Shown here in pieces: positions 33,183-42,000 of a stretch of DNA of 64,000 nucleotides. Position numbers and translations under genes: made by a program. The notes under the pieces were generated by a model, which was given only the letters and a program-made list of their open reading frames with translations, ran no database searches and had not been told where the DNA came from. Where the stretch lies: NCBI GenBank assembly GCA_035943995.1, contig DASZBS010000021.1, positions 1-64,000 of the forward strand. Reading direction: 5' to 3'. This DNA is from Vulcanimicrobium sp035943995 (GTDB lineage: Bacteria > Vulcanimicrobiota > Vulcanimicrobiia > Vulcanimicrobiales > Vulcanimicrobiaceae). Each line of letters begins with the position of its first letter. Positions within the stretch are counted from its first letter, which is position 1.

Positions 33183-34672
33183 CCGCGGCCCGCTTCGCCG
33201 CTCGTCTCGGTCGCGTGCGCGACGTACGCGCCGGGCTTGTCGCCGCACAGGCGCGGCGTCGGAAACACCTTGTCCGGATTGAACCGCTGCTCCGGATCGA
33301 ACGCTGTGCGGACCGCCTGCATCGTGGCGAGATCGTCGGGGCTGAACTGCTCGCCGAGATAGCACAGCTTGTCGTGCCCCACGCCGTGCTCGCCCGTCAC
33401 CGAGCCGCCGTAGCGCAGGCAGATCCGCAGGATCTCGCCGGCGACCTGTTCGGCCTTGTGCTCCTGGCCTTCGATGCGCGCGTCGTAGAGCACGAGCGGA
33501 TGCAAGTTGCCGTCGCCGGCGTGGAAGACGTTGGCGACGCGCAGCCCTTCCTTCGCGGCGAGCGCGCTGATCTCGCGCAGCACCTTCGCGATCTCTTTGC
33601 GCGGGATGACACCGTCCTGAACGTGATAGTTGGGCGAGATGCGGCCCATCGCGGCGAACGCGGCCTTACGGCCTTTCCACGCCAGCAACCGTTCGGCTTC
33701 GTCTTTGGGCGCGCGCACGTCGATCGCGCCGGCCGCCGTGAGATGCTCGCGCGCGCGCGCCGCGGTGTCGTCGACTTCGGCGTCGACGCCGTCGACATCC
33801 ATCAGCAGCAGCGCGCCGACGTCGAGCGGCCAGTCGACGCCGACCGCCGCGACGATCGCTTCGATCGCGAGCTTGTCGCACATCTCGATCGCGGCGGGCA
33901 CGATGCCGGAGCCGATGATGCGCGACACCGCGTCGCCGGCTTCGTCGGTCGACGGGAACGTCGCGAAGAGCGTCTGCGTGCGCTCTGCGGCCCGCAGCAC
34001 GCGCACCAGCGCCTCGGTGATGATGCCCGTCATCCCTTCGCTTCCGACGACGACGCCGACGAGGTCGTAACCCAGCGCGTCGGGCTCGCCGGCGTGCGAG
34101 CCCAGCACGACGATCTCGCCGTCCGGCAGCACGATGGTCAGCCCCAGCACGTGGTTCACCGTGAACCCGTACTTCAAGCAGTGCGCGCCGCCGGAGTTCT
34201 CGGCGACGTTGCCGCCGATCGTGCACACGCTCTGCGAGCTCGGATCCGGCGCGTAGAAATACCCGTCGGCTGAAAGCGCGCGCGTGATGTCGAGGTTGAT
34301 CACGCCCGGCTGCACGCGCGCGACGCGGTTGGGCAGGTCGACCTCGAGAATCTTCTTCATCCGCGACAGGCCGATCACGATGCAGCCTTCGGACGGCAGC
34401 GCGCCGCCGGAGAGCCCCGTGCCGGCGCCGCGCGGCACGACCGGCATGCCGAGCTCGCGCGCGAGCTTCACGCACGCCGCCACTTCGGCGGTCGACGCGG
34501 GCAGCACGACGATCTCCGGCCGCACGCGGTAGCCGAGCAGCCCGTCGCATTCGTACGTGCGCAGCTCGACCGGCGCGACGAACGCGTTCTTCGCACCGAC
34601 GATCGCGCCGAAGCGCGCGTGCAGCGCGTTGCCGGCAGCGGTTGCGGCCGGCGAGTTCGCCGTGGTGGTCAC
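33179..34672 (-). CDS. glcD: Glycolate oxidase subunit GlcD
   Basis: The 497-residue FAD-linked oxidase has RPEIVVLPASTAEVAACV, PRGAGTGLSGGALP (flavin pyrophosphate loop), IGGNVAENSGGAHCLKYG and the C-terminal GSVTGEHGVGHDKL. This is the catalytic 2-hydroxyacid oxidising subunit. It starts 45 nt downstream of the ImuB-like gene on the same strand, so the two may share a transcript. Confidence 0.94.
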   Translation of the reverse strand: MTTTANSPAATAAGNALHARFGAIVGAKNAFVAPVELRTYECDGLLGYRVRPEIVVLPASTAEVAACVKLARELGMPVVPRGAGTGLSGGALPSEGCIVIGLSRMKKILEVDLPNRVARVQPGVINLDITRALSADGYFYAPDPSSQSVCTIGGNVAENSGGAHCLKYGFTVNHVLGLTIVLPDGEIVVLGSHAGEPDALGYDLVGVVVGSEGMTGIITEALVRVLRAAERTQTLFATFPSTDEAGDAVSRIIGSGIVPAAIEMCDKLAIEAIVAAVGVDWPLDVGALLLMDVDGVDAEVDDTAARAREHLTAAGAIDVRAPKDEAERLLAWKGRKAAFAAMGRISPNYHVQDGVIPRKEIAKVLREISALAAKEGLRVANVFHAGDGNLHPLVLYDARIEGQEHKAEQVAGEILRICLRYGGSVTGEHGVGHDKLCYLGEQFSPDDLATMQAVRTAFDPEQRFNPDKVFPTPRLCGDKPGAYVAHATETSGEAGRG

Positions 34673-34717
34673 GAGGCCGTCAGTTCGGCTTCCGTCGCGG
34701 CGCCCCCCGGCGGCGCT

Positions 34718-35380
34718 TCACGCGCTCGTTTCGCCGGGAGCGCAGGCCAGCTCGTGCAAGCGCATCGCATCGCCGCCGAACCGGCGAAGGTACGCGGGCG
34801 GAAGCGCGGCGAGATCGCCCAGCGTGCGCACTCCGAGCAGCCTCAAGCGCAGCGCGACGTCGTCCTCTACGCGGAGCAATTCGAGCGGAGCGTCGGCGAC
34901 GAACGCGGCTTCGCTTCCCGCCCGGCAAACCGCGTCGGCCGCGCGATACGTCGCGACGAACGCGACGAAGCGGTTCGCGCCCGCGCCGCACCGCACCGGG
35001 AGGCCGAGCGGCAACATCAGGTCCCGAGCCCGCGCGAACCACCGCTCGGGCCGGTCGCCGCGCGGAATCGTCACGAACGCCAGCCCCGGCCCGTCGTCGT
35101 CGACGGCCGCCGGCAGCCGCGCGAGCACGTCTAGCACCCGCCGCCACGCGCGCGCCGCCCGAGGCGCGTCGTCGAGCACGACCGCGCCCCGCGGGGCCAG
35201 CCGCGCCGCCGCGCGTAGCGGCATCCCCGGCCGCACTCCGGCGCGCGCGGCGCCGTCGCTGGCCTCGAGGACGCGGCGCCGGCCGCGCTCGATCAGGAAC
35301 GCGGTTGCGTCAGGGGAGAGGGTGTGCCGCAGCGCGGCCGCGAGCCGAAAGCAGGGCAGCCGAACGCCGACGGTCACCAT
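34718..35380 (-). CDS. ImuB-like Y-family polymerase fragment, short form
   Basis: The 220-residue protein resembles the inactive Y-family protein ImuB. Visible are a leading VGVRLPCFRLAAALR without the catalytic Asp residues, the palm-like FLIERGRRRVLEASDGAARA with GVRPGMPLRAAARLAP, then GAGANRFVAFVATYRA and a helix-hairpin-helix region LRLLGVRTLGDLAALPPAYL. It stops there, so the little-finger and C-terminal parts found in full ImuB (about 500 residues) are missing. No imuA or dnaE2 is nearby. A LexA box 41 nt upstream supports a role in damage-induced mutagenesis; it may instead be a relic. Confidence 0.65.
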   Translation of the reverse strand: MVTVGVRLPCFRLAAALRHTLSPDATAFLIERGRRRVLEASDGAARAGVRPGMPLRAAARLAPRGAVVLDDAPRAARAWRRVLDVLARLPAAVDDDGPGLAFVTIPRGDRPERWFARARDLMLPLGLPVRCGAGANRFVAFVATYRAADAVCRAGSEAAFVADAPLELLRVEDDVALRLRLLGVRTLGDLAALPPAYLRRFGGDAMRLHELACAPGETSA

Positions 35381-35420
35381 CCCGACCCCGGGCTCGGGTG
35401 ATGCATGGGATCATCACCCT

Positions 35421-35438
35421 ATCGAACATACGTTCGAT
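35421..35438 (-). promoter_or_regulatory. LexA (SOS) box
   Basis: ATCGAAC-ATAC-GTTCGAT: 7-bp arms around four bases, exactly matching the GAAC-N4-GTTC LexA operator used in Gram-positive bacteria and relatives. It lies 41 nt upstream of the ImuB-like start codon and 20 nt after the end of the FAD reductase gene, so it would repress the ImuB-like gene until DNA damage. Confidence 0.75.
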
Positions 35439-35457
35439 GGTCAAGAGCGAGAACCGG

Positions 35458-36702
35458 CTATTCGGCGGTCCACGCGAAGAGCTCGCGGCGGTCCGCTTTT
35501 GGGAAGCGGGCCTTCGTCTTGATCGCGTCGAGATACCGCCGCTTGCCCGCCCGGTTGCCCTTGCCGATCAGCACCGCGCCGACGAACCGGTCCTCTAGGA
35601 AGTACAGCGCGCGGTACCAGCCCTTGTCGCGGTCGATCTCCATCTCGGTCTCGATGTCGTCGCGATATTCCGGCGAGAGGCCGAACTGCGTGATCGTCTG
35701 CCCGCTGAACACCAGCGACGAGTACTCGGGGACGGTGTCGAACTGCTTGCGGTCGGCACCCGTTCCGGACGCCGCCATGTTGTGGGCCGCGAGCTTGCCG
35801 TGCGCGCCCGCGCTGTTCCAGGTCCCCATCCGGTAGTGCTGCTCGGCGATCGGGTCGTAGAACTCCGCGCAGTCTCCGGCCGAGAAGATCCCGGGCACAT
35901 CGGTTTCGAGGTGCTCGTCCGTGACGATGCCGGTCTTGGTGCGGATCGCTGTGCCGTCGCACAGCTCGGTGTTGATCGTCAGCCCGAGGCCGATGCCGAC
36001 GAGATCGGTCGCGATAGTCTGACCGGTGGTCGTGACCACCTTGGCGACGGCGCCGTTGGAGCGCACGTACTCGCGCACTTCCTCGCCGAAGTGCAGGTGC
36101 ACGCCGTCGGCGCGCGCCGCGTCGTGCAGCAGCTCGCCGGCCGCCTCGTCGAGCATGCGGCGCAGAAAGCGCGGGCCGCGGATGAGCCAGTGCGTCTCCA
36201 CGCCGCGCGCGATGAACGCCTCGGCCAGCTCGTACGCGATGAACGAGCCCCCGACCGCGACGGCCACCTTGGCCGTCTCCAGCGCGTGCGAGATCGCCTT
36301 GGTATCGTCCATGTACTGGAAGTTGTAGACGTTCTGCGCGCCCGCGGCGCCTGGCGCGGTCGCCGGGTTCGGCCGCCCGCCCGTCGCCAGCAGCAGGGCG
36401 TCGTACGGTTCCTCGCGACCGGCCGCGACGACCGTCTTCTCCTCCACGTTGATCCGGTCGACCCGCGTCGACAGGCGCAGGTCGATCCGCAGCTTCTCGT
36501 GCCAGGCGACGTCGCGCATGATCACCTTCTGCTCGGTGACTTGCAGCCGGAGCATCGGCGGCAGCGCGATCCGGTTGTACAGACAGTACGGCTCGTCGGC
36601 GAAGAGCACGATCGAGCACGCCGGGTCGGCCTTGCGCAACTGCTCCGCGCAGGTCGTCCCGGCAAAACCATTTCCTACGATCACATACCGACGATCAGCC
36701 AC
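35458..36702 (-). CDS. NAD(P)H-dependent FAD oxidoreductase (Pyr_redox_2)
   Basis: The 414-residue flavoprotein has an FAD motif YVIVGNGFAGTTCAEQL, the second-site ALLLATGGRPN, an NAD-binding region (VAVAVGGSFIAYELAEAF) and GIFSAGDCAEFYD near the C-terminal FAD contact. The opening resembles rubredoxin reductases and the N-terminal part of nitrite reductase NirB. The electron acceptor is unknown. The gene diverges from the small gene at 36730 with a 27-nt gap. Confidence 0.85.
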   Translation of the reverse strand: MADRRYVIVGNGFAGTTCAEQLRKADPACSIVLFADEPYCLYNRIALPPMLRLQVTEQKVIMRDVAWHEKLRIDLRLSTRVDRINVEEKTVVAAGREEPYDALLLATGGRPNPATAPGAAGAQNVYNFQYMDDTKAISHALETAKVAVAVGGSFIAYELAEAFIARGVETHWLIRGPRFLRRMLDEAAGELLHDAARADGVHLHFGEEVREYVRSNGAVAKVVTTTGQTIATDLVGIGLGLTINTELCDGTAIRTKTGIVTDEHLETDVPGIFSAGDCAEFYDPIAEQHYRMGTWNSAGAHGKLAAHNMAASGTGADRKQFDTVPEYSSLVFSGQTITQFGLSPEYRDDIETEMEIDRDKGWYRALYFLEDRFVGAVLIGKGNRAGKRRYLDAIKTKARFPKADRRELFAWTAE

Positions 36703-36729
36703 GGAGCCTCAGATTAGAGCCCGCACGCC

Positions 36730-37077
36730 GTGAATCCCCGATTGGTCAATTTGCTCGCGAGCTTCATCCGCGGCAGCGGCGACTACGCGCTCGCGCGGCT
36801 CGAGTTCAGCATGCGGTTCGGCGAGCGGCCCGCACCGCCGCTGCTCGAGCGGCTCCCGGACGCGTCGGAGGCGACGCTGCGCGAGCGGTGGGACGCCATG
36901 GAGGCGCAGCTCGGGACGATCGTCGCGTACGTACGGCACGCGGAGTCGCGCTGGAGCGAGGACGAACGGGCCGATCCCGCCTTCCGCCGGCTGCGCCGGA
37001 CCGTGCGGGAGCTCGACCAATTCGCACGCGCGCTGCGCTGGGTCCTCACCGTCCACGGCGGGGATGCCGCGTCGTAG
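36730..37077 (+). CDS. Small helical protein of unknown function
   Basis: A 115-residue, Arg- and Leu-rich protein that looks entirely alpha-helical (RLVNLLASFIRGSGDYALARL; FRRLRRTVRELDQFARALRWVL). There are no cysteines, signal peptide or known motif. It starts with GTG, diverges from the FAD reductase gene and is followed 16 nt later by the phasin-like gene, with which it probably forms a two-gene unit. Confidence 0.55.
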   Translation: MNPRLVNLLASFIRGSGDYALARLEFSMRFGERPAPPLLERLPDASEATLRERWDAMEAQLGTIVAYVRHAESRWSEDERADPAFRRLRRTVRELDQFARALRWVLTVHGGDAAS

Positions 37078-37093
37078 GGGCCAACACGACCGC

Positions 37094-37516
37094 ATGGATT
37101 TCTTCAACAAGGCGATCGAGCAGGCAAAGCAGCTTCAGCAGCTCGCGGCCGACGCACTGCAGAAAGGCGTCGAGCAGGCGCAGCCGCTCGTCAAAGACGC
37201 CGTCGCGAAGGCGCAGGACTTGCAGAAGACGCTCATCGAGCAGGCGCCCAACGTGACGGCCGCCGCGCAAGAGCAGTACAACGCCGCGCTGCAGCACGCG
37301 GGCACGTTCATCGCGACGGGCAAGACCGTGCTCGAAGCCGGCGCCTCGCAGGCGCAGCAGAGCCTGAGCGTCTTCGCCGACCAGGCGTCGAAGGCGGCCG
37401 ACGCCGCCCGCAGCGCCGTTCACGCCGCCACCGCGCCGAAGGCGCCGGACGCGCCGGACAACGCTGCTAGCGCGCCGCCACCACCGCCGCCGCCGAGCCC
37501 GCCTCCGCAGTCGTAA
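37094..37516 (+). CDS. Phasin-like amphipathic coiled-coil protein
   Basis: The 140-residue protein is rich in Ala, Gln and Lys with heptad-like amphipathic helices (AIEQAKQLQQLAADALQKGV; LVKDAVAKAQDLQKTLIEQ) and a poly-proline C-terminus. It resembles phasins or apolipoprotein-like surface helices, but no polyhydroxyalkanoate genes are in the window, so this is only a structural likeness. Its 3' end overlaps the opposing PrsW gene by 50 nt. Confidence 0.6.
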   Translation: MDFFNKAIEQAKQLQQLAADALQKGVEQAQPLVKDAVAKAQDLQKTLIEQAPNVTAAAQEQYNAALQHAGTFIATGKTVLEAGASQAQQSLSVFADQASKAADAARSAVHAATAPKAPDAPDNAASAPPPPPPPSPPPQS

Positions 37517-38573
37517 CCGGCACGGCCACGCCGTCGTCGTCGTCGACCTCGAGCCCGAACCAGCGCTCGAACTGCGCCGCCGACGCGGCGTAGATACCGA
37601 GCAAGACGATGCTCGAGCCGACGACGACGAGCGCGAGCCCCGGCGACCGGTCGACCAGCGCGTCGTACAGCCCGTGGAAGGTCGCCGGGATCATCACCGC
37701 GAGCACGAGCAGCCCCGCGCGCGCCGACGGGATGCGCGCCGCGAACCAGATCAGCCACGCGGCGATGCCCGTCCACACGGCGTGAAAGAACGGCAGCGAC
37801 GTCAGCCGCAACACGCTCTCCAGATAGAACGGGGCGAACGCGCCCGTGCGCGACGCCGCCGCGGCGTACGGGCCGAGCTGATAGTGCACGCCCTCTTTGA
37901 TTCCGAACCCCAGCCCCGAGATCAAACCGTAGAACAAGAACGCGCGCAGCGGCGGCAGCGGTCCGGCGAAGCGCCAGATCGCGAACAGCACCAGCGCTTT
38001 GGTCAGCTCCTCGGGGAACCCGATGAACGCGATCGCCGACGGGATCGCGATCCAGACGTTCTTCGCGACGACGAGCGGCGCGCGGATCAGCTCGACGTTG
38101 AGCGCCAGCGACACGAGCAGCAGCGTCATCGCGACGAACGTCGTGCCGAAGTACGCGCCCAGCCCCAATCGCCAGCGAATCCCCGTCGCGCGAAACGCCG
38201 ACGCGAAGAACAGCGCCCACAGCGCCGAGAAGTACAGCCCCAGCACGCGAAACGCGTCGATCGGGTCGTGCACGCGCTCGAAGAACGAGACGAACCCCAG
38301 CGGCGCGATCCCCATCACCGCGGTCAGCGCGACGTTGCGCCAGCGCGCGGGCGCGATCGCGTCGAGATGGCGGAACGGTTCGAGCAGCACGGGGATGAGC
38401 GCGCGGATCTCGCGCGGCGCGCGCCGGTACAGCGCCGCGTTGCGCGGCCCGAGATACACGGTGTCCTGCCACGTCCCGCCGTGCGCGGCGAGCTCGACGC
38501 CGCACGTGCCGCAGTAGCGACCGGCCGGGGGCGTCCCGCACGACCAGCAGTCGCCCGAGCTCACGGCCGTCAT
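37467..38573 (-). CDS. PrsW-family intramembrane metalloprotease with zinc ribbon
   Basis: The 368-residue protein starts with a small zinc-ribbon (CWSCGTPPAGRYCGTCG). A multi-pass membrane region carries the PrsW signatures FPEELTKAL, GIKEGVHYQ, FHAVWTGIA and FHGLYDAL, in which the Glu and His residues bind metal. PrsW cleaves anti-sigma factors in Bacillus; the target here is unknown. Its ATG overlaps the stop of the zinc-ribbon protein gene upstream (ATGA), so the two are made together. Confidence 0.87.
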   Translation of the reverse strand: MTAVSSGDCWSCGTPPAGRYCGTCGVELAAHGGTWQDTVYLGPRNAALYRRAPREIRALIPVLLEPFRHLDAIAPARWRNVALTAVMGIAPLGFVSFFERVHDPIDAFRVLGLYFSALWALFFASAFRATGIRWRLGLGAYFGTTFVAMTLLLVSLALNVELIRAPLVVAKNVWIAIPSAIAFIGFPEELTKALVLFAIWRFAGPLPPLRAFLFYGLISGLGFGIKEGVHYQLGPYAAAASRTGAFAPFYLESVLRLTSLPFFHAVWTGIAAWLIWFAARIPSARAGLLVLAVMIPATFHGLYDALVDRSPGLALVVVGSSIVLLGIYAASAAQFERWFGLEVDDDDGVAVPVTTAEAGSAAAVVAAR

Positions 38574-39040
38574 TTCAACAGCCCCGCGTGCGCGAGGAAC
38601 GCGAGCGTCGCGACGGCCCAGACCAGCGTCGCGAACAGCGTCGGGCCGAGCAGCACGCCGCCCGCGATCGCCCACGCGCGTTCGACGTCGCGAAAGTGCT
38701 GCGGATCGCGATAGCGCCGCCGCTGGAGCGCGATGCGGTTTCCGTTGAAGAACAAATACACCGCGATGCCCAGCGACACCGGCGGCAGCGGCAGCCAGAA
38801 CAGCCAGTAGAGCGTGCCCAGCACGGGCGTGCCGTGCGCGAAGGTCCAGAAGCCGGGCGCGCCGCCGCCGCCCAGGCTGACGCCCCGCATGAGCTCGGCG
38901 ACGACGCTCGACGTGTGAACGATCGGGAAGCTCGCGCCGCCGACGTCGGCGCCGCACGCGACGCAGAACGTCGTCGAGGCGGGCAAGCCGCAGTGCGCGC
39001 ACGTGCGCGCGGTCGTGCTAGAAGCCGAGCCGGCCGTCAT
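38570..39040 (-). CDS. Zinc-ribbon membrane protein
   Basis: The 156-residue protein has an N-terminal zinc-ribbon with two CxxC pairs (CAHCGLPASTTFCVACG), then two hydrophobic hairpins (YWLFWLPLPPVSLGIAVYLF; GGVLLGPTLFATLVWAVATL). This architecture is common for small membrane proteins of unknown role. It is translationally coupled to the PrsW gene, and both carry similar zinc ribbons, so they may work together. Confidence 0.7.
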   Translation of the reverse strand: MTAGSASSTTARTCAHCGLPASTTFCVACGADVGGASFPIVHTSSVVAELMRGVSLGGGGAPGFWTFAHGTPVLGTLYWLFWLPLPPVSLGIAVYLFFNGNRIALQRRRYRDPQHFRDVERAWAIAGGVLLGPTLFATLVWAVATLAFLAHAGLLK

Positions 39041-39081
39041 CGGCGCGAAGTTGCGCCCGGCTGCCGGACGCTCCTTTCGGG

Positions 39082-42000
39082 CTAGGGCGCGACCGCGAGC
39101 GCGGCGGGCTGCGGGACGGCGACGGCCAGCCGCACGAACACGGCGAGCTCGTCGAGGCCGCCGTCGAGATAGGCGCGGGCGCGCTCGGAGCCCGTCGCCG
39201 CGGCGTGGCGCGCGAGCAGCGCGCGCAAGCGTTCGCGCGCGTCGTCGTCGAGGTCGTGCGCGACCAGCGGCGTCGGCCCCAGCCGCGTCGCCTGCGCTTT
39301 GAGCACGAACAGCTCGCCGCCCGTCATCCCGCTCGCGAGGTTGCGTCCGGTCGCGCCCAGGATCGCCACCGTGCCTTTGGTCATGTACTCGCAGGCGTGG
39401 TCGCCGGCGCCTTCGACGACGATCGTCGCGCCGCTGTTGCGCACCGCAAGCCGTTCGCCCGCGGCGCCGCGCACGAACGCGTCGCCACCGCGCGCGCCGT
39501 AGAAGCATGCGTTACCGATCGCCGGCTCGTCCGCGGTGCCGGCACCGCGCACGATCAGCATGCCGCCGCTCATCCCCTTGCCGACACCGTCGTTCGCGTC
39601 GCCGTCGATCTCCAGCGCCAGCGGCGCGGCGAGGAACGCGCCGAAGCTCTGGCCCGCGCTGCCACTGTAGCAATACGTCGCGGGTGCGACGTACTCGCCG
39701 CGCGCTTTGCGCACGACGACGTCGTACGCCAGGCGCGCGCCCACGGCGCGGTCGGCGGGCGCGATGCGCTGCGTGCCGCCGGGGATCGCTTCGTCGTCGA
39801 GGTGCGCGTCGTCAACGCGCGCGAAGTCCAGCGGCGCGCGCGTCTCGGGCAGGCGCAGCACCTCGTCGAGGTCGATCCCGCGCGCGCGGTCGTAGCGCGG
39901 TCGCACGAGATCGCTGCGGCCGTGCACGTCTTCGAGCGAGCGCGCGCCCAGCGCGGCGAGTCGGCGGCGCACGTCGCGCGCGACGAAGCGCAGGAACGTC
40001 TCCGCGTCCTCCGCGCTGCCGGGGAACTTTCCGCGCAGCGCCGCGTCCTGCGTCGCGATGCCGACCGGGCACGTGTTCTGATGGCATTGCCGCGCGTAGA
40101 TGCAGCCCAGCGCGACGAGCAGCGCGCTGCCGAAACCGAACATGTCGCCGCCGAGCATCGAGGCGAGCACGACGTCGCGCCCGCTCTTGAACCCGCCGTC
40201 GACGCGCAGCTTCACGCGCCCGCGCAGGCCGTTCGCGACCAGCGTGTGGTGCGTCTCGACGAGCCCGAGCTCCCAAGGCAGGCCCGCGTGCTTGATCGAC
40301 CCGAGCGGCGACGCGCCCGTGCCGCCGTCATGGCCGGCGACGTGCACGACGTCGGCCCATGCTTTCGCGACGCCGCTCGCGACGTAGCCGATCCCCGACT
40401 GCGCGACGAGCTTCACGGCGATCTTCGCCTTCGGGTTCGCGCGGCGCAAGTCGTAGATGAGCTGCGCGAGGTCTTCGATGGAATAGATGTCGTGGTGCGG
40501 CGGCGGCGACACGAGCGATTGCCCCGGCGCCGCGCCGCGCAGCGCCGCGATCTCCGCGGTCACCTTGAAGCCGGGGATCTGCCCGCCTTCGCCCGGCTTC
40601 GCGCCCTGCGCGATCTTGATCTCCAGCTCGTCCGCGGTCGCGAGATAGTCTTCCGACACGCCGAAGCGCGCCGACGCGACTTGCTTGATCGCGTTGAGCG
40701 TGCGCGTCGGGTCCTCGCCGCCCTCGCCGCCGTTGCTGCGCGCGCCGGCGATCTTCGCGCCGAGCGCGACCGCTTCGTGCGCCTCCGGTCCGAGCGCGCC
40801 CAGCGACATCGCCGCGGTGACGAAGCGTTTGAGGATCGCTTCTTCGGGCTCGACGTCGTCGAGCGCGATCGGGTCGCCGAGCGCGACCGGCTCGACGAGA
40901 TCGCGCAAGTTGATCGCGGGCCGCGCTTCGAGCGCGTCGGAGAGCGCGAAGAACGCTGCCTCGTCGCGCGCGACGATCGTCTTGCGCAGATTCTTGAGCA
41001 GCGGCGGATCGAACGCGTGGCGCACGCCGTCGCGGCGGTAGCGGAATAGCCCGCGCTGCGGCAGCTCGGTCGCGTCGCGCGCGAGCGCGTCCCACGCGCG
41101 CAGGTCCTCTTCGAGCTCGTCGAAGCCCAGCGACTGCACGTGCACCGCCATGCCGGGAAAGCACGTTTCCACGATCTCGCGCTTGAGCCCCAGCGCCTCG
41201 AACGTCTGCGCGCCGACGTACGAACGCAGCGTGCAGATGCCGAGCTTCGCGAGAATCTTCACCAGGCCGGCGCGCAGCGCGTCGAGGTATGGCGTCGCCG
41301 AGCCGGACTCCGCGGTCGCCGCGCGCGCGGCGAGCCACGGCGTCATGACGTTCGCGCCCGCCGCGATCAGCGCGGCGCACGCGTGCGCGTCACGCGCCGC
41401 GCCGTCGCACGCGGCGATCGACGCCTGCATGCGCAAGCCTTTGTCGGTGAGGCGCTGGTGGATCGCGCCGGCAGCGAGGATCGCCGGCACCGGCAGCGTC
41501 GCGTGCCGGTCGTCGAGCACGAGATAGCTCGCGCCCTCGCCCACCATGCGCTCCGCTTCGGCGGCGATCTCCGCGATGCGCGCGCGCAAGCCGATGCTTC
41601 CGCACTCCAGCGCGATGCGGTGCGTGATCAGCCGCGTGTCGTAGGCGAGCGCGTCGAACGCACCTTCTTCGAGCAGCGCCGACTCGATGGTGACGATGCT
41701 GCCCGGCGCGGGCACGTCGCCGTTGGTCGCGCCGCTGCCCACCCACGCGCGCATGTCGAACACGAACCCTTCGCGCAGCGCGTCGATCGGCGGGTTCGTC
41801 ACCTGCGCGAAACGCTGGCGCAGGTACTCCGTCACCGGCATGCGCCGCTCGAGGAACGGCAGCGCGGCGTCGTCGCCCATCGACGACACGGCTTCGGTGC
41901 CGTCGGCAAGCGGGCCGACGACGCCAAGCAACTCGTCCTTGGTGTAGCCGAAGCGCACGAGATCGCGCCGCAGCGCCTCGGGCTGCGGCGGCAGCGACGT

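Noticed and set aside
34718..35380. Frameshifted full-length ImuB
   Set aside because: No continuation of a Y-family little-finger domain was seen in the other minus-strand frames before glcD, so truncation rather than a frameshift is favoured.
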